Counted from the stretch's first letter, positions 42,601-53,229 are shown. The stretch is DNA of 64,000 nucleotides from Tritrichomonas musculus (GCA_039105265.1 JAPFFF010000005.1:1-64000); one strand, 5' to 3'. Notes: generated by a model from the sequence alone, not told the origin. A program made the numbers and translations.

Positions 42601-43585
42601 TTGTGATAACTTTCATTCAGACTTATGCAATCATTGAATTTCTGAATCAGCTTCAGATTGTCTGCTTCACAAAATTCGCCATCAGAATTTAAATAATTCA
42701 ATGATCCGTTCACCATTTGATTTGTTATTTTCCTTAAAAGTGAGCAAATTTTGTCACTTTTTCTATAATATGCAAGAATTCGATGAACTTTGTAAACTTT
42801 TGAAAAAAAATCTGGCAAAATCCTGGTAACTTTTTGTGGCTCAAAATCATCAAAAATTTCAGTGAAGTTCTCAAAAGGTGACAAATATTTAAGGTTGTAT
42901 TCTGCTTCTATTGCAGCTTCATGGATTTTCATTTCAAGATCGTTCCAGATTGAAATTTGCGGGTGTTTGATAGCTCTCAAAACAGAGAAGACGATTTTTA
43001 TTCGTTCAGTTTTTCAAAGACAAAAAATAATTTTTCGATTTGTGAACTCCATTTTACTAATGATTCCGCAAAAAGAGAACATATTTTCTTATCTTGTGAT
43101 GCTGCAATAATAGACGATTCTTTAAGTGTGTAATTGCTTGTATCTGGTGGTTCAAGATAAGAATCATATTCAAAATTTTGGCCAGGATCTTCTGTTTCTC
43201 CATAAATAACACTTATTATTAGATCCGTGCTTATGTTTGATGGCGTTATTTCTGTTTTTTCATTTTTTTTAGTAAGATAGATTATTAAGTAAGTTGTGCT
43301 TGTGTTTTCTTCTAACTGGTAAAAAACTTGTATATGAAGTGGGTTTAAATTTAATATGGAAAAATAAAGACAAGTCTTATTTTCATCATGAAGATATTGT
43401 TTAATGATTGCAATCTGATGGGTAGAAAGAAATGATGACCAACCTTCAACTGAATCAATACCCAAACTATTCAATATTTTTGTTATATTCGTCCAAATGA
43501 AGTTTATACACATCCTTAAGAATGATCTTGGATATGGTTTGTGAAAACACATACAAAAAATTGATAATTCATTCAATCCATTCAA
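39606..43585 (-). pseudogene. Decayed dynein heavy chain (tail, linker and AAA1 only)
   Basis: Reading on the minus strand, three open stretches line up with dynein heavy chain. 43585-42998: N-terminal tail (VIYGETEDPGQNF). 42980-42159: tail (HPQISIWNDLEM, VHRILAYYRKSDKI). 42101-39606: linker (SEWLKVQPLWIKLIEIFG, YLEVMRTSFPRFYFVSDDDL) and AAA1 (FNCYDQMNYNDLNLFFKGIA, WGDFDEFNRI, EIPENLKNQFRKIDM). The second and third are in the same frame, separated by one TAG at 42161-42159; the first is shifted. The P-loop reads GPAGSGCVE where GPAGTGKTE is usual, so the ATP-binding Lys is lost. The gene stops after AAA1; AAA2-6, stalk and buttress are absent. No ATG fits the beginning. Confidence 0.85.
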
Positions 43586-44803
43586 ATTTTATAATCATAT
43601 ATTTTTCTGGGAGCATTGAAATGTTTTGAGAGCATCATCCTTATATTTTTGGCTTGTTATTTGGTCAATAAATTCAAAAATTCAATATCGTCTGAAATCA
43701 GCATATAACTTTTTTCTCAAATTTTTATTATCGTTTTCCCTTGAAATTAATTATTTTTTGAATCGACCCCCCCCCTTTATTTCTCTCACTTTAAAAAGGT
43801 TAAATGAAAACTTTTTGATAAAAAATAAAAAAATTAAAGTCAAAATTTTTTTATTGATAAAGGAAGTTATTTCAGAACAAAGGGAAGCTAATTTTGATAA
43901 AAGGCAAAATTTTTTTATTGATAGAGGAAGTTATTTCAGAACAAAGGGAAGCTAATTTTGATAAAAGTCAAAATTTTTTTATTGATAAAGGAAGTTATTT
44001 CAGAACAAAAGGGAAGCTAATTTATATAAAAGTCAATTAAATTCCATTTTAAATATTTATATATTAGACCTCTTAGTTAAGAAAGGTTGCCGTTAATTTA
44101 TTTATCTCAAAGTTCGTTATAATTCTATCTAATTTTGTTATCTCCTCTCAAACTTTGTAACTTCAATTGGAGAGCAATTACATTTTTAAGAATTTCTATA
44201 GAATTATTGCTAATATACATATAAATGATTTTTATTTCAATAAAGCAAACATGGAAATGCAAGTTAATATAAATTATCAACAAAATCGAGATTTTTTTTT
44301 GAAACTAGGATGATATTGGGCAATCATTATTGAGATAAAATATAAAAAGTCTTTATTCCGCAGCCAATAAGAAAATAGAAGTACAGAAACAAAACAATTC
44401 TATCACCCAAAGAAAAAATAGTTCCAAAAAAAAGATTTTCTTCAAAATGCTGTTTTGTGGTTATATTTATGAGCTATTTTATTTTTATATTGAGAACATT
44501 TCTGAATAATATTTTTTGAAAAAATAAAAATCTATACGTTTAGGCGAAATAAATTTCTGAGCACGGTATATCAATAAGTAAAAAGATTTTTCGTGGTTCT
44601 CTAATATAAACAAGTTAAATGCTTATATAATTAAATATTAAATTAAAAATTATTATTAAAACAATTAATGAACAAGTGTAATAGATAAATATTGAGCGAA
44701 ACATTTATTGATAAATATTTTTGTTTACCAAAGTTTTCACTCTTATCAAGATTATCTCTCAAATTTCAATTAACAAAATCTTATATAATAACTTTTGAAT
44801 GAT
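43586..44803. other. Intergenic region with a short tandem repeat
   Basis: Between the dynein relic and the kinase relic. Apart from the tandem repeat at 43836-44038 it is AT-rich. A 109-codon frame at 43626-43955 runs through the repeat and is not credible as a gene. Confidence 0.5.
43836..44038 (+). repeat. 64-65-bp tandem repeat, three copies
   Basis: Units contain TTTTATTGATAAAGGAAGTT, ATTTCAGAACAAAGGGAAGC and a following AATTTTGATAAAAG. They start with ATTGATA at 43852, 43917 and 43981; the last is truncated. Confidence 0.85.
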
Positions 44804-45850
44804 TCAATCATAAAAAGAACGTTTATTTATAATTTTATAAACAATAATTATTTTATCACTGAAAAGGTCGAAATTGTTCACATCCATGATTTCAAAGATA
44901 TCACTGAATGAAAGACGTTTTTCTGGCTCTGCTGACAAGCAACTAACAATCAATCCGTTGATTCAGCTGACAATAGAATCTGGAATTATCGGAATTACAC
45001 CATTGACAACGTTCTTCATGCTGAATTTGGGGTAGCTGCCAGTCACAATGAAGAACAAAATGATTCCAAAAGCGTAAACATCGACCTTATTTGTGTCTTT
45101 CGTGTTTTCATCGTTTTCTTCAAAAAGTTCAGGAGCCATGAAGCGAAGTATTCCAATATTTTTCGACTCTGAAGCTTCCAATTCGTCTTCTTCAGGTGGT
45201 CCGAAATCACTGATGCGGACATGTCTGTTCTTACTCAGTAAGATGTTGGATAGTTTCAGGTTTCGGTACATGAAATTGCGGCTGTGAATGTATCGCATTC
45301 CTAGGACGAGTTCTGCTGTGATTCTGTTCTTTTCATTCTCATCTAGTTCGTTGTTTAGAATCGCTTTCTCGAGTGATGTTGGCTCAAGTTTCAGAAGAAT
45401 CCATGGTGCATGTGTGTCATCGCCGTAATTCACATAAATTATGCGAATGATGCATGGATGACAGTTTTTGAATAGATTATCTCCTTCTGTAAAAAATTGT
45501 TGCAGAACTTTTTGTGTGAAACCTTTTAGCTCCTTTTTCGCAAATTTTTCGTTCTCACTCTTGATCAGTATTCTCACAATGGAAGTTGCTTCTTCACCGA
45601 TGAATTCTCCTTCTTTGTAATCGTTGATGTCGAGGATTTCGATTTCATTCGGTTTCTTTTTGGATGCAAGAAGGAGGCTCTTCAACCGACTAATTTCTTC
45701 TTTCTTTTAGATGTTTTCTTTTTTTAATGGATAGATTTCATCATTAAGTTGGCGGTTTTTGAGGATGAGTGACTCATTTTCTTGATTCAATAATCTTTTG
45801 ACTTTTTCATTTTTTCTTTACCTGCATTGATTGGTCCTTTAATATATTTA
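44804..45850 (-). pseudogene. Coiled-coil/protein kinase gene, decayed; kinase core lacks the catalytic Asp
   Basis: On the minus strand one reading frame gives an N-terminal coiled coil (LLNQENESLILKNRQLNDEI), a TAA at 45709-45707, then the kinase domain (NDYKEGEFIGEEATSIVRI), a TGA at 44965-44963, and the rest of the C-lobe (INGLIVSCLSAEPEKRLSF) to the TGA at 44806-44804. Seen in the domain: Lys of FAKKEL, the catalytic loop as FMYRNLKLSN (usual HRDLKPSN, so Asp is Asn and His is Tyr), DFG intact, MAPELF and DVYAFGIILF. The architecture is that of the large trichomonad kinase family of TKL-like type. The two stops and the altered loop indicate a dead gene; its 5' limit is unclear. Confidence 0.75.
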
Positions 45851-46182
45851 AAATGGCGCCAAAGCCATTGAAAATAGTTACCGTTCTATTCAAAAATAAA
45901 AACGGTTGGTGATTGAAAAAGTTGATATACCATCTCTGAATTTTTTGGCACTTTTCTTCTTTGAAAAAGCTGGATCAGTATTTTCCATTCAAAAAGTGGA
46001 CACCTTGCTGGTTAGATAACTAGCAAGCCTTGCCAGAAAATATTACTCATAGAATTGTCATTGACAATTTAATAAAAAAGATTTTTTTCATTAAAAATAC
46101 AATTGATAGGAAGATTCTTTATTTAATAATATTTTAAAAAATGATAAAAATAGTTATATAATCTTTTTTTAGTCAAAATAAT
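45851..46182. other. Intergenic stretch
   Basis: It has two words of the AAAAAGTT/AACTTTTT class (near 45918 and 45965) and a LTR-free AT-rich background. No gene is seen. Confidence 0.4.
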
Positions 46183-47853
46183 TTAATATCTGATAATTTT
46201 TGTAAATGATGGAATGAATAATCTATTGATTGAAGTTATAGAAGAGGGAATTGTGATTTTGCTCAATGATGAACATCTACCAAAAGCAGAATCTCCAATT
46301 GAAGTTACAGAAGAAGGAATTGTGATTACTCTCAATGATGAGCATCCATCGAAAGCATTTTTTCCAATTGAAGTTATAGAAGAAGGAATTGTGATTTTTC
46401 TCAATGATGAACATCCACAAAATGCATAATCTTCAATTGAAGTTATAGAAGAAGGAATTGTGATTTCTCTCAAAGATGAACATCCACCTAAAGCAGAATC
46501 TCCAATTGAAGTTACAGAAGAAGGAATTGTGATTTCTCTCAATGATGAACATCCACAAAATGCATAATCTCCAATTGAAGTTATAGAAGAAGGAATTGTG
46601 ATTTCTCTCAATGATGAGCATCGACTAACAGCAGAATCTCCAATTGAAGTTACAGAAGAAGGAATTGTGATTTGTATCAATGATGAGCATCCAAAAAATG
46701 CATAATCTTCAATTGAAGTTACAGAAGAAGGAATTGCGATTTCTTTCAATGATGAACATCCATTAAAAGCAGAATCGCCAATTGAAGTTACAGAAGAAGG
46801 AATTGTGATTTCTCTCAATGATGAACATCCACCAAAAGCATTTTTTCCAATTGAAGTTACAGAAGAAGGAATTGTGATTTCTCTCAATGATGAGCATCCA
46901 CAAAATGCATAATCTTCAATTGAAGTTATAGAAGAAGGAATTGTGATTTCTCTCAAAGATGAACATCCACCTAAAGCAGAATCTCCAATTGAAGTTACAG
47001 AAGAAGGAATTGTGATTTGTATCAATGATGAACATATATAGAAAGAATTTTTTCCAATTGAAGTTACAGAAGAAGGAATTGTAATTTCTCTCAATGATGA
47101 ACATCCATCGAATGCATAATCTCCAATTGAAGTTACAGAAGAAGGAATTGTGATTTGTATCAATGATGAACATTCATAGAAAGCACAATCTCTAATTGAA
47201 GTTACAGAAGAAGGAATTGTGATTTGTATCAATGATGAACATTCATAGAAAGAATTTTTTCCAATTGAAGTTACAGAAGAAGGAATTGTGATTAATCTCA
47301 ATGATGAGCATCCATTGAAAGCATAATCTCCAATTGAAGTTACAGAAGAAGGAATTGTGATTTGTATCAATGATGAACATCCATAGAAAGCATAATCGCT
47401 AATTGAAGTTACAGAAGAAGGAATTGTGATTTCCCTCAATGATGAACATCCATAGAAAGCAGAATCTCCAATTGAAGTTATAGAAGAAGGAATTGTGATT
47501 TCTCTCAATGATGAGCATCCATAGAAAGCACAATCTCTAATTGAAGTTACAGAAGAAGGAATTGTGATTTGTATCAATGATGAACATTCATAGAAAGAAT
47601 TTTTTCCAATTGAAGTTACAGAAGAAGGAATTGTGATTACTCTCAATGATGAGCATCCATTGAAAGCATAATCTCCAATTGAAGTTACAGAAGAAGGAAT
47701 TGTGATTTCTTTTAATGATGAACATCCATTGAAAGCAAAATTGACAATTTGGATGCTTTCTTGTGATAATAGAAGTTCAACAATATCTTGGTGATTATTC
47801 TTTGCAGCTAAATTAATAGCTAGTATATTAAAAAAAGATTCGCTGAATTCCAT
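46183..47853 (-). CDS. Ankyrin-BspA-like leucine-rich repeat chimera, 556 aa
   Basis: ATG-started frame. Residues 1-35 are one ankyrin unit (INLAAKNNHQDIVELLLSQE). After residue 38 the pattern changes at once to 23-residue TpLRR units of the BspA kind, about 22 in a row, with the consensus CSSLREITIPSSVTSIGDYA. The repeats are extremely regular, which points to recent expansion or homogenisation. No signal peptide or membrane helix is seen. An ankyrin-type gene (382 aa) ends 139 bp upstream in the same direction with ENIDINLTII, the usual end of an ankyrin unit, so both may come from one ancestral gene. Confidence 0.8.
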   Translation of the reverse strand: MEFSESFFNILAINLAAKNNHQDIVELLLSQESIQIVNFAFNGCSSLKEITIPSSVTSIGDYAFNGCSSLRVITIPSSVTSIGKNSFYECSSLIQITIPSSVTSIRDCAFYGCSSLREITIPSSITSIGDSAFYGCSSLREITIPSSVTSISDYAFYGCSSLIQITIPSSVTSIGDYAFNGCSSLRLITIPSSVTSIGKNSFYECSSLIQITIPSSVTSIRDCAFYECSSLIQITIPSSVTSIGDYAFDGCSSLREITIPSSVTSIGKNSFYICSSLIQITIPSSVTSIGDSALGGCSSLREITIPSSITSIEDYAFCGCSSLREITIPSSVTSIGKNAFGGCSSLREITIPSSVTSIGDSAFNGCSSLKEIAIPSSVTSIEDYAFFGCSSLIQITIPSSVTSIGDSAVSRCSSLREITIPSSITSIGDYAFCGCSSLREITIPSSVTSIGDSALGGCSSLREITIPSSITSIEDYAFCGCSSLRKITIPSSITSIGKNAFDGCSSLRVITIPSSVTSIGDSAFGRCSSLSKITIPSSITSINRLFIPSFTKIIRY

Positions 47854-47991
47854 GAAATGCTTAGTTGCAGAATATCATGAAATGCTTAGTTGTCGAACTT
47901 CATGAAATGTTTTGTCATTAATTTTATAATTTGATTGTGATGAACTCGATGTTGATTTTAATAATCAAATGTCATTTAAAATGTTGATCGT

Positions 47992-49140
47992 TTAAATGAT
48001 AGTCAAATTTATATCAATATTCTCTTGTTCTATATAAAGTTTCACAGGTGTGTAATAATCGAATTCGCATAAATAATAAAAAGTGCATTTGTATTCTAAG
48101 TTTTCTGGGAAAAAACAATAATTGCGATATTCAAAACTATATCGATAAAGATTTTCTTTGAATTTATTTTCAATGTTGTTTTTCATTTCTTTTTCATTAA
48201 TTAGATAATTGATGATATATCTTGAAACATCGTTATGATGACTTTTAATCGATTCACGAAGAATACTTTCATACGTGTCTTTCGGTGGTGAGATTTTATT
48301 GTCTTCAAGATATTTGATCAGCTCTGCATCTCTACTATGAATTGCATAATACCAAATATCTGATGTCATTTCAACTCCATTCAGGTGCATGTAACAGATA
48401 ATTTCATTCGATCCATAAAATGCTGCATATTCAATAATTGTGATTTCTTTATTGTTTTTCATCAGGAGCTCATTTGTTTCAAAAATCGATGCTTCAATAT
48501 GACTTTCAAGTGGCAAGTTCGTTTGGTTAACGTAAACAATGAATTCTTTCGTTTCTTTTTTTCGAATTATTTCGCTTAAATAACTATCATTTTCACCTTC
48601 TCGCCGTCGTTCATAGAAATCTTCTTTTATGTTTTCTTTTATGAAATGTTCTTCTCTCAAAATTGAATTTTGACAAGAATACTTATCAATGAATTCTTTC
48701 GTGATGAATTCTTTGATTTCTGGTGAGAAATATTCACAATAGTTATTTTCAAGAAATTCATTACTCGTTATTCGTGATACGATGTATTCATCAAGTGTTA
48801 TGATTCGTTCTTCAATAAGGAATAGAAGAAGTCGTTTGTTGTTTTTAAAAAATTCAAAAATTTCTGAATTTTTCCAAAATTTAGTAATATCTTTCTTCAG
48901 AAATTCAATAATTCTTTCAATTTTGTTATAAAAGTCATTAGTCCGTTGATGATTATTAGAAATGTTATTTATTAAGTATAATATTTCTTTGATTTCATGA
49001 TAATCTTCGTGAAATTGTTGATCTTTGAGAAATTGAAGAAAGTTTTCAAAATTCTCTTCGACATTCATTTCTTCTTCAAGATATTCTAGAAGAACTCTTT
49101 GAATGTTTTTCTTTTGATCAAAATATTCTTTGATGCTCAT
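47992..49140 (-). CDS. Trichomonad ankyrin-type protein, N-terminal region only, 382 aa
   Basis: ATG-started frame. Residues 1-190 are helical and charged, as in the N-terminal part of the large trichomonad ankyrin family (DUF3447 type). From about 225 ankyrin-like units appear: TIIEYAAFYGSNEIICYMHL, DIWYYAIHSRDAELIKYLED, and a partial unit at the end (LYIEQENIDINLTII). The usual long ankyrin array is missing; it stops where the next gene's single ankyrin unit follows 139 bp on. Either a shortened gene or the 5' half of a broken one; 47854-47991 has no frame linking the two. Confidence 0.65.
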   Translation of the reverse strand: MSIKEYFDQKKNIQRVLLEYLEEEMNVEENFENFLQFLKDQQFHEDYHEIKEILYLINNISNNHQRTNDFYNKIERIIEFLKKDITKFWKNSEIFEFFKNNKRLLLFLIEERIITLDEYIVSRITSNEFLENNYCEYFSPEIKEFITKEFIDKYSCQNSILREEHFIKENIKEDFYERRREGENDSYLSEIIRKKETKEFIVYVNQTNLPLESHIEASIFETNELLMKNNKEITIIEYAAFYGSNEIICYMHLNGVEMTSDIWYYAIHSRDAELIKYLEDNKISPPKDTYESILRESIKSHHNDVSRYIINYLINEKEMKNNIENKFKENLYRYSFEYRNYCFFPENLEYKCTFYYLCEFDYYTPVKLYIEQENIDINLTII

Positions 49141-49915
49141 TATTATTTATGGATGAAGACTAAAATCTTATTTTTTTTATTTATCTTATAATATCTTGAT
49201 ATATATGTGGATATTATTAAATATTTAATATTAATAATATATTCAAATATTTAAATTTTAAATTGGAAAAGTTTTTATTATTTAATAATTCACGATATGA
49301 TTATATTTAAAATCATCTTTTTATATTTTTATTTTATTCAATCTCTTTCAAAATATTATCGGTTTATCTTTTTAAAAATATATCCATATTTTTATATTAT
49401 AACATGAAAAACATCGTATATTTTTATTTTATTATTTATTAAATATAATATTTCTTCAATCTCTTTCAAAAAAGTTGCAATATTATTTAAATTTAAATAA
49501 TATTGCAGTATTATTTAAATTTTTATTTTATTCAATCTCTTTCAAAAATTTTAGAAAATTTTGATAGTAAATTAATAGAAAAATATTTTACGTTTAGAAA
49601 TATTTTTTTTTTGAATGGAATCAACTTTGTTTACAAGAGAAAGCATTTAATCATTATATGAACAGCAATTATCGTTAATAGTTCTAGCAATTTGTATCAA
49701 ATTTTATCCTCTTTTTCTATTTTTGCTTACTTTTTTATTTTTTATTAACTTCGATACTGACTTTCAATTTAATATTCAGCGATATATTTACAAAACAAAA
49801 TTTATTTATCTACTGCAATATTGCAAAAAATAATCCAAAATTTTTATTTTTATTCCAAAATTTTTAAAATTTCTTTTTTTCTCCAAAAAAAAAAAAGCAT
49901 ATATAAATAGATACA
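49141..49915. other. AT-rich intergenic region
   Basis: Contains three copies of TCAATCTCTTTCAAAA (near 49338, 49455 and 49535) and A/T runs, but no gene. Confidence 0.5.
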
Positions 49916-49924
49916 ATTTATCAT
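49916..49924 (+). repeat. 9-bp target duplication, left (ATTTATCAT)
   Basis: Directly flanks the MITE; identical copy at 50650-50658. Confidence 0.75.
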
Positions 49925-50649
49925 TTAAGTGCGGAATTTTTATCCTTAGGTCAAAAAAATTATCCAAAATTATCCAAAAAAAGTGACAGCTTAAAAAGAC
50001 TGTTTTTAGCTTGCGTATTATATTAAAAGTAAAAAAAATAACTCTATTTTTGAAAAAAAAGTATATTTATTATTATTTTTTTAAAAAAATAAAAAAATAA
50101 GTCGGTTTTCGATGTTGTATTCATAGGGAAATGAATTTGCTTTTGTTTTTAGAAGATATTTTGAAAATAAAATGATTTTTCCTTAAAAAACAAGCTTTTA
50201 TTAAACCACCTGAAATATATAATAAACATTAGGAAAACATAAGATTTTGCTTTTTAAAAAATCATTTTTTCATATTACCATCAAGAAATTTGACTTTTTT
50301 CTTAGTATAATTTCAATATATGATCATATTTTTTTGAATTCTATAACTTTTTTTATGTTTTGCAAATTCAATATATAGGTAATATTTGAATAGCTGACGA
50401 ATAAAATAAATAACTTTTTGAGATATAAGTTATTTCAAACTAAAGTTATTAATATATTGAATTTTTTCTTTTTTTTTTTTTTTATTATCTTCTTAAATTA
50501 AATATATATTTACATTAAATCCTAATTTTTTTACAAGTTTAATCGAATGTACATTCAAAAAACTTCTCTATTTCAATGAATACTAAAAAAAAAAAATTTT
50601 ATCCAAAGTTATCCAAAAAGTGCAAAAAGGATAAAAATTCCGCACTTAA
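49925..50649. mobile_element. 725-bp MITE with 9-bp target duplication, probably MULE-derived
   Basis: Termini TTAAGTGCGGAATTTT and the mirror AAAATTCCGCACTTAA continue as inverted repeats of about 23 bp (through TTATCC). Then both ends carry TTATCCAAA words in a less exact way. Perfect 9-bp copies ATTTATCAT flank it, as MULE-type elements make. The inside has no open frame of note. A related end-like block (TTATCCAAAACTTATCC then AAAAGGATACATTTCC) lies just outside at about 50690-50740. Confidence 0.8.
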
Positions 50650-50658
50650 ATTTATCAT
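50650..50658 (+). repeat. 9-bp target duplication, right (ATTTATCAT)
   Basis: See left copy at 49916-49924. Confidence 0.75.
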
Positions 50659-50955
50659 ACACCACTTTTGCTTATTTTTTTTTTTTTTTTTTATCCAAAA
50701 CTTATCCTAAAAAGTGACAAAAGGATACATTTCCACAACTAAAACCTTGGAAATTGATTAAATTGAAATATTTGATTATTATTCACCAATCATCAAATTT
50801 ACAATAACTTATTAGTTTTATTCTTTAAACAGCTTCATAGAAAAAAATCTGACTTTTTTTCTATAAGGAAAGTATAGGTGATATGAAATGTGATATAAAA
50901 AAACAAAAAAGGAACTTACTTTTTTTTAATAAAACCAAGTATTTTATTTTATATT

Positions 50956-53229
50956 ATGGATCACAACGAAGATAATGAAAGCAAAGATATTTTAAATTCG
51001 ATTAATATTGAAATCTTAGACTCAATTTTAGATGATGACAACGAAAAATTTTTTCAATTAATATCTCAATTAACAAATGATGGTTTAAATTATAACAAGG
51101 GTTTTAAAATAACCAATTACCGATTACCAGCAATATTATCAGATGAGCCAAGCTATGCTTCTCTGTGCTCCTTTTTTGGCTCAGAAAAATGTCTTGATTC
51201 ATTAATCACGCTTTTGCCAGATGGAATCAACTCGAACTCATTCAATATTGCAGACAAAAAAGGAAGAAAGCCAATTCATTTTGCCTGCATTGGTGGTCAT
51301 CTTAACATAATTAGGAAATTTTATCAAGAAGAATCAGATTTTAATTCAAAAGATTACCGAGGAAGAACTCCGGCGCATTATTCAGCACTTTCTAGTACAA
51401 CAGATTCGATTAAATATTTATTACTTAAAGGCATAAATGTTCTAACAAAAACAGATTATAATGAGATGACACCACTTCATCTTTCAATAATGAATAGCAA
51501 CTTTGAAATTTTTAAATTTTTGATTGAAAATGTTGCAAAAAATGATTTTTCAATATTTGATATGAGCAAATTAACAATGCTTCATTTAGCTTGTGAAAGT
51601 GGATGTGTTGAAATACTTGATTATATTTTGTCCAAAAAAGAAATTGCAAAAAAACAAATGAAATTAACAAATATGTTTTCACAAAAGCCAATTGACTGTG
51701 CAATTCAACATGGCAATCTTGAATGTGTTAAGAAACTGGTTAAATTAAGTAAAACAAATCTTAATATTCATAATAAAAAGCATATTCCTCTTGTCATTGC
51801 ATCATCGGAAGGACACTTTGACATTGTTTCGTATTTATTAAAACAGGATAAAGTTGATATAAACGTGGTTGATTATGACAATAAAGACTCATTAGATGTT
51901 GCTATTGAAAAAGGTCACATTGATGTTGTTGAGCTTCTAATTGACAAAGGAATTACAAAAAAATATAGTGAAGTTCAAATTGGACAAACTTTACTAAAAG
52001 CAAGAAATAATTTAGAAATGATTGAAATTCTTGATAAAAAATTAACAATCCCTTATAATAATATGGGCAAACAATTCATGGAACAAGCAATTTCGTTTGA
52101 AGATAAAGATCTTATTGAGTACTTTCTAAATAAGAATTGTACATTCGAAAATATTGACATTTTTCCAAGATTCTCTTCAAAATGGACTCCTTTTATGACA
52201 TATTTAAAAGAGAAAGGATTTGATTTTAAATATTGTAAAGATAATAGATTTATTCCTTTAATTGTTCGATCAATTAATCGAGGAAATATTCAATCAATTA
52301 AAAAGTTGATTGATGAAGGAATTGAACTAAATTCAGAAATTATTTCTGATTATGATTGTATAAATACTGCCTGCAAATCATGCAAAGTTGACTTATTTAA
52401 CTTTTTATTAAGTTATAATCCAACGATTAAAGACGTAAATAAATGTTTGAAAACATTGGTTGATAAATACAATTTTAGTAAAAAGGGAAATAGACCAAGC
52501 AAAAAGTGGATGAATGATTGTATCAAAATGGCTGAAATTTTAATCAATCAATTTGAATTTTATATCGATGATGACATTGTTCGTAATACAATTTATAGTC
52601 ACTCTCTTGAATTTCTTGAACTTTTTAAAAACAAAGTTGATTGTTTCGACGATCTTTACCTAGATTATCAAAGAATGGCATCAAGTGAACATATTCCTAT
52701 TTTTCTTTTCCTTGAAAGAAATGGCTGTACTTTTCAAAAAATTAAATATAATACTTTTTTTCATCATCAGTATTACTATATGAAAGGAGGCAGGGGAAAA
52801 TATCATAAAAAATGTTATAAAAATTCACCTGTTCATCTCAATTTAACTGCTTCAATGAGAACTGAATATGATGTAAAAACACTTCAATTTCTGATAATAT
52901 ATGCAAAAAAAGAAGACTTGATTTATTCATATTTCTCAGGAAAAGGCCATAAAAATGTTATTGATATTTTGGTTCAATTCAACTGTTTTGATTCAATTAT
53001 CGAAGTTTATAAAAAATTAAATAAAATTCTGTATCCGAAAGGTGAATCAAAAGATCAATTCGTGTCTTTGATATATGAGTCTGGCAACAATGAATTGATT
53101 AAAATGGTCGAATCATTTGAAGAAGAAGAATTAAATGAAGATGAAGCTGAAGATGAGTTCTTTTCTGCTAACAGAATTGATCATAATGCTACATTAAAAA
53201 AGTTAAAGGAGAAATATAATTATAATTAA
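50956..53229 (+). CDS. Ankyrin repeat protein, 757 aa
   Basis: ATG-started intact frame. At least seven ankyrin units are visible between about residues 105 and 345: KPIHFACIGGHLNIIRKF, TPAHYSALSSTTDSIKYLL, TPLHLSIMNSNFEIFKFL, TMLHLACESGCVEILDYIL, KPIDCAIQHGNLECVKKL, IPLVIASSEGHFDIVSYLL and DSLDVAIEKGHIDVVELL. Weaker units follow to about 500, then a region without clear repeats and an acidic tail (EEEELNEDEAEDEF). No signal peptide or membrane helix, so probably cytoplasmic or nuclear protein-protein binding. The partner is unknown. Confidence 0.85.
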   Translation: MDHNEDNESKDILNSINIEILDSILDDDNEKFFQLISQLTNDGLNYNKGFKITNYRLPAILSDEPSYASLCSFFGSEKCLDSLITLLPDGINSNSFNIADKKGRKPIHFACIGGHLNIIRKFYQEESDFNSKDYRGRTPAHYSALSSTTDSIKYLLLKGINVLTKTDYNEMTPLHLSIMNSNFEIFKFLIENVAKNDFSIFDMSKLTMLHLACESGCVEILDYILSKKEIAKKQMKLTNMFSQKPIDCAIQHGNLECVKKLVKLSKTNLNIHNKKHIPLVIASSEGHFDIVSYLLKQDKVDINVVDYDNKDSLDVAIEKGHIDVVELLIDKGITKKYSEVQIGQTLLKARNNLEMIEILDKKLTIPYNNMGKQFMEQAISFEDKDLIEYFLNKNCTFENIDIFPRFSSKWTPFMTYLKEKGFDFKYCKDNRFIPLIVRSINRGNIQSIKKLIDEGIELNSEIISDYDCINTACKSCKVDLFNFLLSYNPTIKDVNKCLKTLVDKYNFSKKGNRPSKKWMNDCIKMAEILINQFEFYIDDDIVRNTIYSHSLEFLELFKNKVDCFDDLYLDYQRMASSEHIPIFLFLERNGCTFQKIKYNTFFHHQYYYMKGGRGKYHKKCYKNSPVHLNLTASMRTEYDVKTLQFLIIYAKKEDLIYSYFSGKGHKNVIDILVQFNCFDSIIEVYKKLNKILYPKGESKDQFVSLIYESGNNELIKMVESFEEEELNEDEAEDEFFSANRIDHNATLKKLKEKYNYN

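Noticed and set aside
43626-43955. 109-codon frame between the dynein and kinase relics
   Set aside because: Runs into the 64-bp tandem repeat and has low-complexity composition.
46214-46429. Frames on the plus strand and the Phe/Asn-rich minus frames in the LRR array
   Set aside because: Repeat-driven shadows of the 69-bp LRR units.
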